Source: Pyrodictiaceae archaeon | GTDB taxonomy: Archaea > Thermoproteota > Thermoprotei_A > Sulfolobales > Pyrodictiaceae | Reading direction: 5' to 3' | Length of the DNA: 42,534 nucleotides | Assembly: GCA_027046265.1 (NCBI GenBank) | Contig: JALTZF010000089.1 | Span: forward strand, 1-42,534 | Shown: positions 33,111-41,790 of the stretch, in pieces | Position numbering within the stretch: position 1 is the first letter of the stretch | Layout of the letters: the number at the start of each line of letters is the position of its first letter | Notes under the pieces: generated by a model | Told to the model about the DNA's origin: nothing | Databases searched by the model: none | What the model saw: the letters and a program-made list of their open reading frames with translations, nothing else | Made by a program: the position numbers and the translations under genes

Positions 33111-33692
33111 TTGAGTACGCCGCAGGGATATGTTGACGTAAGAGATTCATGGTACTACATACTCCATCCTCGACCAGCATATATTATAGTGGCTGAAGCT
33201 AATGGCAAGACAAACTTTATGGCAGCTAGCTGGGTTATGCCATTAAGCGAAGAACCTCCCAGAATCGTCGTTGCTCTCGATAAGGAATCTTACACTGCTA
33301 AGCTCATAGTAGACTCTGGGGTTTTCAGCGTAAATGTCTATACAGTTAATGAGAGAGACTTCGTATATAGTGCTGGCACAATTAGCGGTAAAGACACTGA
33401 CAAACTATCTCTCCTTGGTGCTAAGGTTTCCAAAAATCCAGCCACGGGTATTCCAAGAATAGAAAGACCTAGACCTATAGGCGTCATTGAGTCAAGAGTA
33501 TACAAGATTTATGGCGATGTGGCTGAAGACGTTTACTTGGTTGTTGGTGATGTCGTAGCCGCTTATGCTGATGAAAAGCTTTTCAATGAAAGGTTTGGTT
33601 GGGATCTAAGAAACACAAAGATATTACTGCACGCTGCAGGGAGAGGATTTACAACGAATTCTTATGTATATGTTGCAAGGAAATTAATATAG
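33111..33692 (+). CDS. Flavin reductase-like FMN-binding protein
   Basis: A split-barrel flavoprotein of the flavin reductase-like family. The core is recognisable by 'HPRPAYIIVAEANGKTNFMAASW', 'PPRIVVALDKESYTAKLI', 'GVFSVNVYT' and 'YSAGTISGKDTDK', which line the FMN site in this family. 193 residues is a normal length. Members reduce FMN or bind it for a partner oxygenase or ferric reductase; the partner is not visible here. TTG at 33111 follows GGGTG at a spacing of 8 nt. Confidence 0.82.
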   Translation: MSTPQGYVDVRDSWYYILHPRPAYIIVAEANGKTNFMAASWVMPLSEEPPRIVVALDKESYTAKLIVDSGVFSVNVYTVNERDFVYSAGTISGKDTDKLSLLGAKVSKNPATGIPRIERPRPIGVIESRVYKIYGDVAEDVYLVVGDVVAAYADEKLFNERFGWDLRNTKILLHAAGRGFTTNSYVYVARKLI

Positions 33693-33771
33693 TAAAATAC
33701 GCTGAGTAGAATCATGCTGCTTCCCATAAGTTAAAAACATATTTATTTTTATCTTATACATTCTCTCAATA

Positions 33772-35226
33772 TTAGCCTTTTGTGACAGCAATAGGTCTTA
33801 GCTTAACAACCATTCGTGCAATGCCAACTTTGTCAGCAACAAATGCTACTCTATCAACGTCCTTGTAGGCCTCAGGCATTTCCTCAACGACTGTTGCACG
33901 GTCACTTGCCCTTATTAGTATGCCTTTACGCTCTAGTTCAGCTATTACTTGGTGATAGCTCTTGCTCCTCTTTGCTGCTGCACGGCTCATCCAGCGGCCA
34001 GCCCCATGGGGTGCCGTGTACCATGTCCTTGCACCAGACGGTATGCCAACTAGTATGTAGCTCGCTGTACCCATGCTTCCAGGTATGAGTACTGGTTGTC
34101 CTATAGACTGGTAGTCCCTAGGTATTTGTGGGTGGCCTGGTGGGAAGGCGCGTGTGGCTCCCTTCCTGTGTACTATAAGGGTCTTCCTCTTACCATCAAC
34201 GTTGTGTTCTTCTACCTTAGCAATGTTGTGTGCAACATCATAGATTATGTGCATGTCTAGCTTGTCTGGATCAGTATGGAAGACTCGTTTGAAGCTCTCT
34301 CGGGTCCAGTAAGTTATTAGTTGTCTATTAGTCCAGGCAAAGTTTGCTGCTGCAGCCATTGCACCAGTATAATCCTGGCCTTCCCTGCTGTGGAAGGGTA
34401 CAGCTGCGAGTTCACGGTCGGGAGGTCTTATACCGTACTTCCTCATAGCTCTCTCCATTATCATAAGGTAGTCGCTTGCAACCTGGTGGCCTAGACCGCG
34501 GCTACCTGTGTGTATCATTACTAGTATCTGGCCCTCATGGGTTATCCCCATAACTTTTGCTATGTCTGGATTGTATATCTTCTCGACAACCTGGACTTCA
34601 AGGAAGTGGTTTCCGCTGCCGAGCGTTCCTAATTGCTGTGCTCCTCTCTGCTTAGCTCTTCTGCTTACCTTACTTGCGTCAGCTAGCTTCCAGCTACCCC
34701 TCTCCTCTATGTGGTCTAGATCGTCGGGCCAGGCATACCCTCTCTCGTATGCCCATTCAACACCCTCATTGAGTACCCGGTCTAGCTCTTGTATACTGAT
34801 TCTAAGCTTTCCTGTGCTTCCAAGCCCGCTTGGTATGTTTCTAAAGAGTTCGTCTATGAGTTCACGTAGCCTCGGCTTTACATCATTAATGTCCAGATTT
34901 GTCCTTATAACTCTCACGCCGCAGTTTATGTCGTAGCCTACGCCTCCAGGACTTATGACTCCGTTTTCCTCTGGATCCATGGCAGCAACGCCGCCTATAG
35001 GGAACCCGTAACCTTGATGACCGTCTGGCATTACAAGGCTGTACTTTTGTATGCCTTGCAGACATGCAACATTGGCTGCCTGTACCAAGGTTAGATCGGT
35101 CTTCATCTTCTCAAGTAGTAGCTCGTCAGCGAAGATTATAGCTGGGACTTTCATACAGTGCTTTGCGCCTTTAGGTATCATCCATTCATAGCTGCCTACC
35201 TTTTCGAGTGGTACACGTGTACTCAT
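33772..35226 (-). CDS. rtcB: RNA-splicing ligase RtcB
   Basis: RtcB joins 2',3'-cyclic phosphate (or 3'-phosphate) and 5'-OH RNA ends using GTP and Mn, as in tRNA splicing. Seen are 'MPDGHQGYGFPIGGV', 'DINCGVRV' with the metal Cys102, 'LGSGNHFLE' (His207), 'VMIHTGSRG', 'AHNIAKVEEH' (His333) and 'APHGAGRWMSR', whose His407 is the guanylylated residue. Length 484 is full and there is no intein. I place the start at the ATG at 35226, preceded by GAGGTGG; the open frame extends to 35277 but that part looks non-coding. The archease gene lies just upstream on the same strand. Confidence 0.94.
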   Translation of the reverse strand: MSTRVPLEKVGSYEWMIPKGAKHCMKVPAIIFADELLLEKMKTDLTLVQAANVACLQGIQKYSLVMPDGHQGYGFPIGGVAAMDPEENGVISPGGVGYDINCGVRVIRTNLDINDVKPRLRELIDELFRNIPSGLGSTGKLRISIQELDRVLNEGVEWAYERGYAWPDDLDHIEERGSWKLADASKVSRRAKQRGAQQLGTLGSGNHFLEVQVVEKIYNPDIAKVMGITHEGQILVMIHTGSRGLGHQVASDYLMIMERAMRKYGIRPPDRELAAVPFHSREGQDYTGAMAAAANFAWTNRQLITYWTRESFKRVFHTDPDKLDMHIIYDVAHNIAKVEEHNVDGKRKTLIVHRKGATRAFPPGHPQIPRDYQSIGQPVLIPGSMGTASYILVGIPSGARTWYTAPHGAGRWMSRAAAKRSKSYHQVIAELERKGILIRASDRATVVEEMPEAYKDVDRVAFVADKVGIARMVVKLRPIAVTKG

Positions 35227-35371
35227 TTTCACATACCACCTCTCCAAGACAGAGCAAAGTAGGTGGTGTAATAACATCTAACATGGAAATCGTGTCTGAG
35301 GATTAACTTTCTACCCCTTGAGTCTTCCTAGTAGCGGACATAAATGCAGACAAGTGTTAATATACTGCACG

Positions 35372-35893
35372 CTAGATGTCTACAACGAATTGCACACGCC
35401 AACATCCATTTTCCTTGATTATATCCATCATGGCATATGTCATTGCTTTGACTATAGTTCTGTGCTCATGCTTGTTTGCGTCGAATTTCTCGCCCCAAGC
35501 CCTAGCTCTAATGTAGTATTCTGAGTTCTCTCCTTGCCCTCTTCTGCTTATCTCTTCTACTTTAAATTTCGAGAATACTAGGCCCTCGCTATCAGTATAG
35601 TAGAGGAGATCTTCTATCCACCTATACAATAACTGGTATATGTCCATTCCCGTGTCCTCAACAAGCCTCACCTCCTTAGGTTCAACTTTGCTAGTATCAG
35701 TTATGACCTCGTAAACTCCTAGAGCTGCTTTCTCAAAAGCTTCTTCAAGTGTCTGGCCACGTGCGACAATAAGCACGTCAGCCGTGTGCGGCGCGTGTGC
35801 ATAACCTGGACAACCCAGTTTGCCGAGGATATCCTGGAGTCCCTCGAGAACCTCCTGCCCGATGTCCTCATCGCGCTTAACCACTCCTCTCAC
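35372..35893 (-). CDS. Archease, RtcB activator
   Basis: Archease helps RtcB turn over by promoting guanylylation. The protein shows the family's 'HTADV' near residue 37, 'LEEAFEKAALGVYEVITD', 'LLYRWIEDLLYY' and the C-terminal 'HRTIVKAMTYAMM'. At 173 residues it is longer than usual (about 140), with an N-terminal extension of about 28 residues that carries no clear motif. The GTG at 35893 is the longest start. A minus-strand TATA box (35943-35934) is well placed. The gap to rtcB is 145 nt, so the pair is probably co-transcribed. Confidence 0.9.
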   Translation of the reverse strand: MRGVVKRDEDIGQEVLEGLQDILGKLGCPGYAHAPHTADVLIVARGQTLEEAFEKAALGVYEVITDTSKVEPKEVRLVEDTGMDIYQLLYRWIEDLLYYTDSEGLVFSKFKVEEISRRGQGENSEYYIRARAWGEKFDANKHEHRTIVKAMTYAMMDIIKENGCWRVQFVVDI

Positions 35894-35933
35894 CCGTGTA
35901 CATCCCCCTAAGACTGGGAGATATTGTAATGTA

Positions 35934-35943
35934 GGTTTATAGC
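35934..35943 (-). promoter_or_regulatory. TATA box for archease-rtcB
   Basis: GCTATAAACC read on the minus strand predicts a transcript start near 35911 and a leader of about 18 nt carrying GGGGG ahead of the GTG at 35893. Confidence 0.5.
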
Positions 35944-36021
35944 TCTCTAATAACCGGGTAGCCTAATATATGGGCGACACGTTTTTAGCCTAGAATGAAT
36001 TCTCCGCACATAATACTGGTG

Positions 36022-36127
36022 ATGACTATTATCCGAACAAAAAGCAGGACTTGGAGATAGATATAATCCTCTCAAAGTAGAGAAGTGGGTTCTCCAGTTC
36101 TGGGAAGAGAACAATGTCTATCGTGTT
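36022..36127 (+). other. ileS: Out-of-frame N-terminal coding part of ileS
   Basis: The frame of IleRS continues upstream of its first possible start (GTG 36128) as 'GDRYNPLKVEKWVLQFW', the conserved IleRS N terminus, back to two stops at 36020-36025, without any ATG, GTG or TTG. In the neighbouring frame an ATG (36022; GTG at 36019) opens a short reading, MTIIRTK. Reading one base fewer in the A5 run at 36039-36043 joins the two cleanly. This suggests a one-base insertion, a sequence error or programmed slippage. Confidence 0.6.
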
Positions 36128-39007
36128 GTGAAGAGGGAGACTTGGGACAAAAGAGAACGCGCGCCACTCTTTGCATTTCTCGAAGGGCCGCCAACAGCTA
36201 ACGGGTTCATGCATGTTGGTCATGCGCGTGGTAGGACGCTAAAAGACTTGAAGCTTCGATATGCACGCATGCGAGGTTATAGAGTTTGGGACCAAGCTGG
36301 CTGGGATACACAGGGGCTCCCAGTAGAGCTTGAGGTAGAGAAGAAGCTTGGTTTTAAGTCTAAGAAGGACATAGAGGCTTATGGTGTCGATAAATTCATA
36401 GAGGAGTGTAAGAGGCTCGTAGACTATTATCTTGACCATTGGGTTAGGGCTAGTAAGAGACTAGGGCTCTGGCTAGATTATGAGTATGCATATCAGACCC
36501 GTGATCCCAAGTACATTGAAGCTACCTGGTCATTTATAAAGAAGACTGCTGAGCAAGGCCTATTATATGAGGGTTTGCGAGTAGTCCCACGCTGCCCGAG
36601 GTGCGGCACAGCGCTTAGCAGCCATGAGGTAGCGCAGGGCTATGAAGAAGTGGAAGATCCGAGTCTCTATTTCAAGCTTCCCCTGCTAGGAGACGATAAG
36701 GTTTACCTTATAGCGTGGACCACAACGCCTTGGACTATAATAGCTAACGAGGCTGCTGTAGTCCATCCAGACGAGGTATACGTCTACATCAAGGTCGGCG
36801 GTGAGACGTGGATACTTGCAGAGAAGAGGTTAGAGGAATTCGTTAGAGAGGTGGGATTAGAGGAGTACCGGGTGGTTGAGAAGAAAACGGGCAGAGAACT
36901 CGTGGGGCTCAAGTATCTGCATCCATTACTTGATGAGGTACCCTATCATAGAGAGCACCGTGAACCACACCATACGGTTCTGGCGGCCGAATGGGTGACC
37001 ATGGATGAAGGTACAGGGGTAGTGCATGCAGCGCCCGCGCATGGTCCTGAGGACTTTGAGTTAGCCCAGCAACACGGATTGATGGTCTATACTCCTTTGC
37101 AGATAGATGGGTATTTTGGTGAGAGAGCAGGTGTATTTAGGGGTCTATGGTTTGAGGAGGCCAGCAGAAGAGTCGTAGAAATACTAAAGAGGAAGGGATT
37201 AGTGGCGTATGCTGGAACAGTCAAGCACGAGTACCCGTTCTGCTGGCGTTGTGGCACAAGACTATTCTATTATGCATCAAGGCAATGGTTTATACGTGCA
37301 AGCGCTGTGAGAGACAAGCTAGTCGAGGAGGTACGGTCCATACGCTGGGCTCCAGTATGGGCTGAGAAAAGGATGGAGGATTGGGTTGTAAACGCTAGAG
37401 ACTGGTGTATAAGTAGAGAACGTTATTGGGGTACTCCTCTGCCCGTGTGGCGGTGTAGTAAGTGTGGAGACATACTCGTCGTGGGAAGCCTTGACGAGCT
37501 GAGGAAGTACGCTGTTGACCCAGGATCTGTCCCAGAGGATCCTCACCGCCCACATGTGGACAGAGTAGTCCTAAGATGCCCCAAGTGCGGCGGCGAAATG
37601 AGAAGAGAGCCTTTTGTTGTGGATGTGTGGATGGATAGTGGCGTCGCACATACAGCAGCATTGAAGCAGTACGAGTGGCTCAGTTTATGGGATAAACTCT
37701 ACCCGTACAAGTGGATAACAGAGGCTGCCGACCAGACGAGAGGATGGTTCTATACGCTACTAGTAACAGGGGTAATATGGCATGGCAGGACCCCATTCCG
37801 CGAAGTACTCCTCCAAGGACACGTCCTCGATAAGGAAGGGAAGAAAATGAGCAAGAGTAAGGGCAATGTGATATGGGCTTATGACTGGATGGAGAGGCAC
37901 GGCGCTGACCCCATGAGGATATTCTTGCTGAGCAGAGCGCCGTGGGATAGTATAAACTTTGATCCAGACGAACTCAAGAGGTACGAGGGCTACCTAAACA
38001 CGTTATGGAATACTGTGAAGTTCGCTGACACTTACATGGAGCTAGACAAATGGCGCCCACACAACTTTACTAGGGAACAACTAGAAGTTGAAGACTTATG
38101 GATACTGTACGAACTTGCTAATACAATAAAGACTGTTAGCAAGGCCATAGACGACGATGAACCTCATCAAGCTGTTAGGGCACTAGTAGACTTTATAGTA
38201 GACAAGGTGAGTCATGTTTACATACCTCTTATAAGGCCAAGAGTCTGGGAGGAGGAAATGACTAAAAGCAAGGATGCAGCCTATGCAACACTCTACACAG
38301 TACTCAAGTCATCAATACTCCTCCTGGCACCCTTCACGCCATTCCTATCAGAGTACCTATACCAAGTCTTCGTGAAGAAGTATGAAGAGAACGCTAAGCT
38401 CACTATACACCTTGAAGAGTGGCCCAGTTTACCCAAGGAGCTACTCGACGAAGATACTTGGCGTGCAGCAAACCTACTGCTAGAAGTTGCCGAGAAAGTT
38501 CTAGCTCTTCGAACTGAGAGAAAACTTAAGCGCAGATGGCCGCTACCGCGTGCAGCGATACTGGTCGCTGACGCGTCTAAGGCCCCGCCACTAGAGGCCC
38601 TCAAGAAGGCTACATCTGTACTAGCACGTCACGCCAATATAAAGTACGTCGAAGTAGTAGATAAGGAGCCAGACTGGGCTGTTGAGGCTGAAGAGATTAC
38701 TGTAGGTCCACTCAAGGCCTACGTGGTGGCAAGGCTGGACGAGGAGACCCTCCTTGAGGGCTTAGCACGAGAGATAATACGTCGCGCACAAGTGCTACGC
38801 AAGGAACTTGATTTACCAGTTGACCATGTGGCAACGAGGCTGGTAGTCTACGCTGAAGGCTTTCTCCTCAAAGCATTAGAGGAGCACAGAGACTACATAG
38901 CTAGAGAGGTTAGAGTCAAAGAGATAGTAGTAGAGAATAAACCCCCTGAGGAGGGGCGTGCTTGGACTGTTGAAAATAGCAAGCTGGTACTAAGGCTCGA
39001 GCCCTAG
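36128..39007 (+). CDS. ileS: Isoleucyl-tRNA synthetase
   Basis: Class I aminoacyl-tRNA synthetase charging tRNA-Ile. Seen are the HIGH-type motif 'HVGH' (residues 29-32), the CP1 editing domain ('TTPWTIIAN', 'GTGVVHAAPAHGPEDFE'), zinc knuckles ('CPRCG', 'CWRCG', 'CSKCG', 'CPKCGG'), and the KMSKS loop (573-577). The anticodon-binding helical domain and the C-terminal region follow. The gene should begin about 35 codons earlier; from GTG 36128 the protein lacks its conserved first strand-helix, and the missing part lies upstream in frame but behind an apparent one-base shift (see 36022-36127). It is convergent with a small membrane protein gene. Confidence 0.92.
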   Translation: MKRETWDKRERAPLFAFLEGPPTANGFMHVGHARGRTLKDLKLRYARMRGYRVWDQAGWDTQGLPVELEVEKKLGFKSKKDIEAYGVDKFIEECKRLVDYYLDHWVRASKRLGLWLDYEYAYQTRDPKYIEATWSFIKKTAEQGLLYEGLRVVPRCPRCGTALSSHEVAQGYEEVEDPSLYFKLPLLGDDKVYLIAWTTTPWTIIANEAAVVHPDEVYVYIKVGGETWILAEKRLEEFVREVGLEEYRVVEKKTGRELVGLKYLHPLLDEVPYHREHREPHHTVLAAEWVTMDEGTGVVHAAPAHGPEDFELAQQHGLMVYTPLQIDGYFGERAGVFRGLWFEEASRRVVEILKRKGLVAYAGTVKHEYPFCWRCGTRLFYYASRQWFIRASAVRDKLVEEVRSIRWAPVWAEKRMEDWVVNARDWCISRERYWGTPLPVWRCSKCGDILVVGSLDELRKYAVDPGSVPEDPHRPHVDRVVLRCPKCGGEMRREPFVVDVWMDSGVAHTAALKQYEWLSLWDKLYPYKWITEAADQTRGWFYTLLVTGVIWHGRTPFREVLLQGHVLDKEGKKMSKSKGNVIWAYDWMERHGADPMRIFLLSRAPWDSINFDPDELKRYEGYLNTLWNTVKFADTYMELDKWRPHNFTREQLEVEDLWILYELANTIKTVSKAIDDDEPHQAVRALVDFIVDKVSHVYIPLIRPRVWEEEMTKSKDAAYATLYTVLKSSILLLAPFTPFLSEYLYQVFVKKYEENAKLTIHLEEWPSLPKELLDEDTWRAANLLLEVAEKVLALRTERKLKRRWPLPRAAILVADASKAPPLEALKKATSVLARHANIKYVEVVDKEPDWAVEAEEITVGPLKAYVVARLDEETLLEGLAREIIRRAQVLRKELDLPVDHVATRLVVYAEGFLLKALEEHRDYIAREVRVKEIVVENKPPEEGRAWTVENSKLVLRLEP

Positions 39008-39028
39008 GCCTACAAGCTTTTTAGTTGC

Positions 39029-39418
39029 TCACCAAGCCCCCCTACGCCCAAACGTTATGGGTACACCGCATACATCCTCAATTTTTATTCTACCAGTTCT
39101 GAGACCCTCCACGAGCTCTTCTAGATATGCTATCCAAGGCTTAAGCTGGAGATAACCCATTACTGGTATTAGTAGTACAAACAGCAAGAACACTACAATA
39201 AACACGCTCATAAACCCAGGGAATATTGGCGCCATCTGGCTGAACTGTGTGAGAACAGCGGCAAAAACGGCGACGAGCATTATGGCGATGACTGCTTGTA
39301 GGATAACAGCCTTCTTGGCAGAGGCAATTGCCGCCCTGAGACTAGCGATAGCAGCCTCTCTATTACATGGAAGTGTTAGTACCATAGGCATAAACCAGGG
39401 CAACACAGCTAGCACCAC
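39029..39418 (-). CDS. Small two-helix membrane protein, unknown
   Basis: A 129-residue protein I do not recognise. A short polar helix ('REAAIASLRAAIASAKKA') precedes two strong membrane helices (about 36-58 and 66-90). A C-terminal cytoplasmic helix ('WIAYLEELVEGLRTG') and a short tail ending in GRRGAW follow. The GTG at 39418 is the longest start; ATG codons at residues 9 and 12 are alternatives. It is convergent with ileS (21-nt gap) and divergent from the winged-helix regulator. Confidence 0.55.
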   Translation of the reverse strand: MVLAVLPWFMPMVLTLPCNREAAIASLRAAIASAKKAVILQAVIAIMLVAVFAAVLTQFSQMAPIFPGFMSVFIVVFLLFVLLIPVMGYLQLKPWIAYLEELVEGLRTGRIKIEDVCGVPITFGRRGAW

Positions 39419-39500
39419 TTCACATTATTGATTATCTTAATTAATAAGAGCTTATCATACAGCAAGAATCTCCTGGTTTCCCCTCGTACTGTGCAAGGAG

Positions 39501-39522
39501 AGGTGTTACGAGGCCCACACCT
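39501..39522 (+). promoter_or_regulatory. 6-bp inverted repeat beside the regulator promoter
   Basis: AGGTGT (39501-39506) and ACACCT (39517-39522) are perfect arms around a 10-nt spacer. The right arm touches a TATA-like CTTAATTC (39521-39528) about 40 nt ahead of the regulator's start. This is a typical place for an autoregulatory operator. Confidence 0.4.
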
Positions 39523-39568
39523 TAATTCAGCGATCCTACTACAGTAATGAAGCTTAGTGGGGTTTGCC

Positions 39569-39898
39569 GTGGCTAAGTCCGCAGAGAGTCGTGAAAGACT
39601 CGTAGAGATACTAGAAGCGCTAGCCTCAAAAGAGTATGTAAGCCCTGGCGACGTAGTAGTAGAGACTGGCCTCCCAAGATACCTCGTGTTAGCTGCTTTT
39701 CAATGCTTAGAAGCCCTTGGCCTCGTAGAGCAAGTATACAGTCGCGGGAGCTACAAGATATACACACTCACAATATACGGGAGGCGCGTACTTGAGGCGT
39801 TGAGATCCGGCGAAGAAGCACCATTCATGGCCATTCACAGACCCGCAATCACTGCTCCGTCGAAGGATAACGCTACACACGTATCGGCAGAGAGCTGA
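39569..39898 (+). CDS. Winged-helix DNA-binding regulator
   Basis: A small winged-helix protein. After a short N terminus, residues about 7-75 read as helix, 'YVSPGDVVVETGLPRYLVLAAFQCLEALGLVEQV' (helix-turn-helix), and a wing 'SRGSYKIYTLTIYGRRVLEAL'. A low-complexity tail of about 30 residues follows. I choose the GTG at 39569 because GTGGGG lies 6 nt ahead; a GTG at 39557 would add four residues. An inverted repeat next to its promoter suggests it controls its own gene. The effector and targets are unknown. Confidence 0.7.
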   Translation: MAKSAESRERLVEILEALASKEYVSPGDVVVETGLPRYLVLAAFQCLEALGLVEQVYSRGSYKIYTLTIYGRRVLEALRSGEEAPFMAIHRPAITAPSKDNATHVSAES

Positions 39899-39902
39899 AG
39901 AC

Positions 39903-40031
39903 GAGCTGGAGAAACACCTAACTAACCCTCTAAGTTAAACTCGGCACTGAGTAGGGGTCCTTCCAGCTCACCCTCTCCTCACGAGTTAAAGAGGACTCGG
40001 CTTCACGGGGAGGACAGTCATCCCCACTTTT
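39903..40031 (+). other. Structured segment between convergent genes (possible RNA or bidirectional terminator)
   Basis: GAGCTGGA (39903-39910) pairs perfectly with TCCAGCTC (39962-39969). Nested inside are ACCC/GGGT and ACTC-GGCACT-GAGT pairings. A second hairpin, GGGGA (40007-40011) with TCCCC (40021-40025), is followed by TTTT (40028-40031). The segment lies between the stops of the regulator and acylphosphatase genes. A terminator or a small RNA would fit; no coding frame is convincing. Confidence 0.35.
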
Positions 40032-40050
40032 GAATCTCCTTCCTGGTCGT

Positions 40051-40350
40051 TTAGCCGTAACGTATGTCAAACGATGTGTACTCACCCTTATAGGGCTCAA
40101 ACTCGACTATTAGGCGTTCTACACGAGCTGCTGGTGGGCCGCGTAACGCCCACTTGATCACCTCTTCTACATCCTTTCGTTTCCCTTCGAGAACAGCTTC
40201 TACACTTCCATCCAGTACGTTGCGTACCCACCCACGTACTCCATGAAGGGTAGCTACTCTTTTCATGTTAGCTCTAAAGAACACACCTTGAACGATGCCA
40301 TAGATGCGTACATGTGCACGCACGAGTTCGTGGTCTCGCGGATCCGCCAC
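40051..40350 (-). CDS. Acylphosphatase
   Basis: Acylphosphatase hydrolyses acyl phosphates such as carbamoyl phosphate or acetyl phosphate. The 99-residue protein has the full family pattern: '[13 protein letters not shown]', with the phosphate-binding loop and catalytic Arg, then '[20 protein letters not shown]' with the catalytic Asn. A strand ending 'FDIRYG' closes the alpha/beta sandwich. The GTG at 40350 follows a strong GGAGGTGG site. It is divergent from the M20 peptidase gene. Confidence 0.92.
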   Translation of the reverse strand: MADPRDHELVRAHVRIYGIVQGVFFRANMKRVATLHGVRGWVRNVLDGSVEAVLEGKRKDVEEVIKWALRGPPAARVERLIVEFEPYKGEYTSFDIRYG

Positions 40351-40471
40351 TTATGGGCCACCTCCTACCTCTCTTCCATCTGTGCTTCTAGCCTCCTAGA
40401 TTATTTGTGTAAGTTCCAAGTTTTGTACCCTAAAAAGCTTCAAACGATAAGGCTAAGTGTCCCCGATAAAG

Positions 40472-40480
40472 CACTATAAG
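40472..40480 (+). promoter_or_regulatory. TATA box for the M20 peptidase gene
   Basis: CACTATAAG at 40472-40480 predicts transcription from about 40503, which falls inside the longest reading frame and supports the TTG at 40517 as the true start. Confidence 0.4.
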
Positions 40481-40516
40481 ACGAGTACCCTTTTCCTCGT
40501 GTTAGGTGAGAAAGTC

Positions 40517-41761
40517 TTGAACCAACAAGCTGTCAGAATTGACGTGGACTATCTTGTTAACGTGTTGAAAGAGCTTATTTCAGTTCCTACAGTGAATCCT
40601 CCAGGCGAGAAATATGAAGAGATGACCTCAGTTCTGGAGAGGGTTTTGAGCGATCTAGGCTTGTCAATAGAGATTATACGAGTTCCTGATGACATTGTCG
40701 TGAAGCATTATCCCTGGGCTAAAGGCTACCCACGGTTTATAGTAATAGCTAGACTAGGATCTGGAAGACCAGTATTACACTTCAATGGCCACTATGATGT
40801 TGTGCCTCCAGGGCAGGGATGGAGTGTTGACCCCTTTAAGCCAGTAATTAAGGATGGTAAGATCTATGGTAGAGGATCATCTGATATGAAGGGGGGCATT
40901 GCAGCAGTTATAGCTGCCGTTAAGGCGCTTGTAGACGAGGGGTGGAGGCCAGAGAAGGGGAGCATAGAGCTGGCATTCACCCCCGACGAAGAGGTCGGCG
41001 GAGAAACTGGTGTTCTCTATATGTTGGAGAAAGGACTTGCAAGACCTGACTACGTTATTGTTGCTGAACCAACAACATCGTCGAGGATATGGATAGGGAG
41101 TCGTGGTGCTGTGTGGGCACTTGTTAAAATATACGGTAAGCAAGCACATGGCTCAGCACCTTGGCTCGGTAGAAATGCTTTTGAAGCTATGTCTGAGATA
41201 GCTGTATGGCTAAGAAGAAACTACATACCAAGGCTTAAAGAGAGGAAGACGGACCTGCCCATGGATGATCCCAGGGCTGCCCATCCAACACTGACTATGG
41301 GTGGGGAAGTTCATGGTGGCGCTAAGACGAATATTGTTCCTGGCTACTACGAGTTCAGTCTTGATAGGAGGCTTATTCCGGGCGAGCAGCCAGATGACGT
41401 GGCTCAGGAATTAAAAGAAGCCGTTATGAGAGCTGCAAAAGACACAGACGTTTTTAGTGAAGGGTTTAGAGTCGAAGTCGAAGTCCAAGGCAAGGCGTCA
41501 GCGACATGGCTAGATCCCAAACACCCATTTGTCGAGAAGCTAGTAAGTGTCGTAAGAGGAGTGCTAGGAGTAGAGCCAGCAAGAACAATATGTATTGGAG
41601 GGCTAGATACACGCTATTACCAGGAGAGAGGTATTGCAGCTTTAACTTATGGGCCTGGCGCGCTCGAGGTTGCGCATATGCCAGATGAATATGCTCCCAT
41701 AAGTGAGCTAGTAAATGTAGCAAAAGTTTATGGTGCACTAGCAAAAACTCTACTATCCTAA
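40517..41761 (+). CDS. M20 family metallopeptidase (ArgE/DapE/CPG2-like)
   Basis: A dizinc amidohydrolase. Metal ligands are visible in 'HFNGHYDVVPPG', 'GRGSSDMKGG', 'TPDEEVGGETG' (general base Glu), 'VVAEPT' and the late 'AHMPDEY'. The dimerisation domain sits between, around 'GKQAHGSAPWLGRNA'. Members remove acyl groups from amino acids (ArgE, DapE, LysK) or cut dipeptides and C-terminal residues; which one applies here is open. I set the start at the TTG at 40517, as GGTGAG lies 6 nt upstream and the TATA box fits; the frame opens at 40457. The length is then 414 residues. Its neighbours are acylphosphatase and a leucyl aminopeptidase. Confidence 0.85.
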   Translation: MNQQAVRIDVDYLVNVLKELISVPTVNPPGEKYEEMTSVLERVLSDLGLSIEIIRVPDDIVVKHYPWAKGYPRFIVIARLGSGRPVLHFNGHYDVVPPGQGWSVDPFKPVIKDGKIYGRGSSDMKGGIAAVIAAVKALVDEGWRPEKGSIELAFTPDEEVGGETGVLYMLEKGLARPDYVIVAEPTTSSRIWIGSRGAVWALVKIYGKQAHGSAPWLGRNAFEAMSEIAVWLRRNYIPRLKERKTDLPMDDPRAAHPTLTMGGEVHGGAKTNIVPGYYEFSLDRRLIPGEQPDDVAQELKEAVMRAAKDTDVFSEGFRVEVEVQGKASATWLDPKHPFVEKLVSVVRGVLGVEPARTICIGGLDTRYYQERGIAALTYGPGALEVAHMPDEYAPISELVNVAKVYGALAKTLLS

Positions 41762-41790
41762 AACGAAACCTTGGAAGCAGAGAAACCGTT

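Noticed and set aside
33816-34936. Plus-strand frames of 90 and 142 codons opposite rtcB
   Set aside because: They are shadows of the strongly conserved RtcB coding sequence, Ser/Leu/Cys-rich and without family resemblance.
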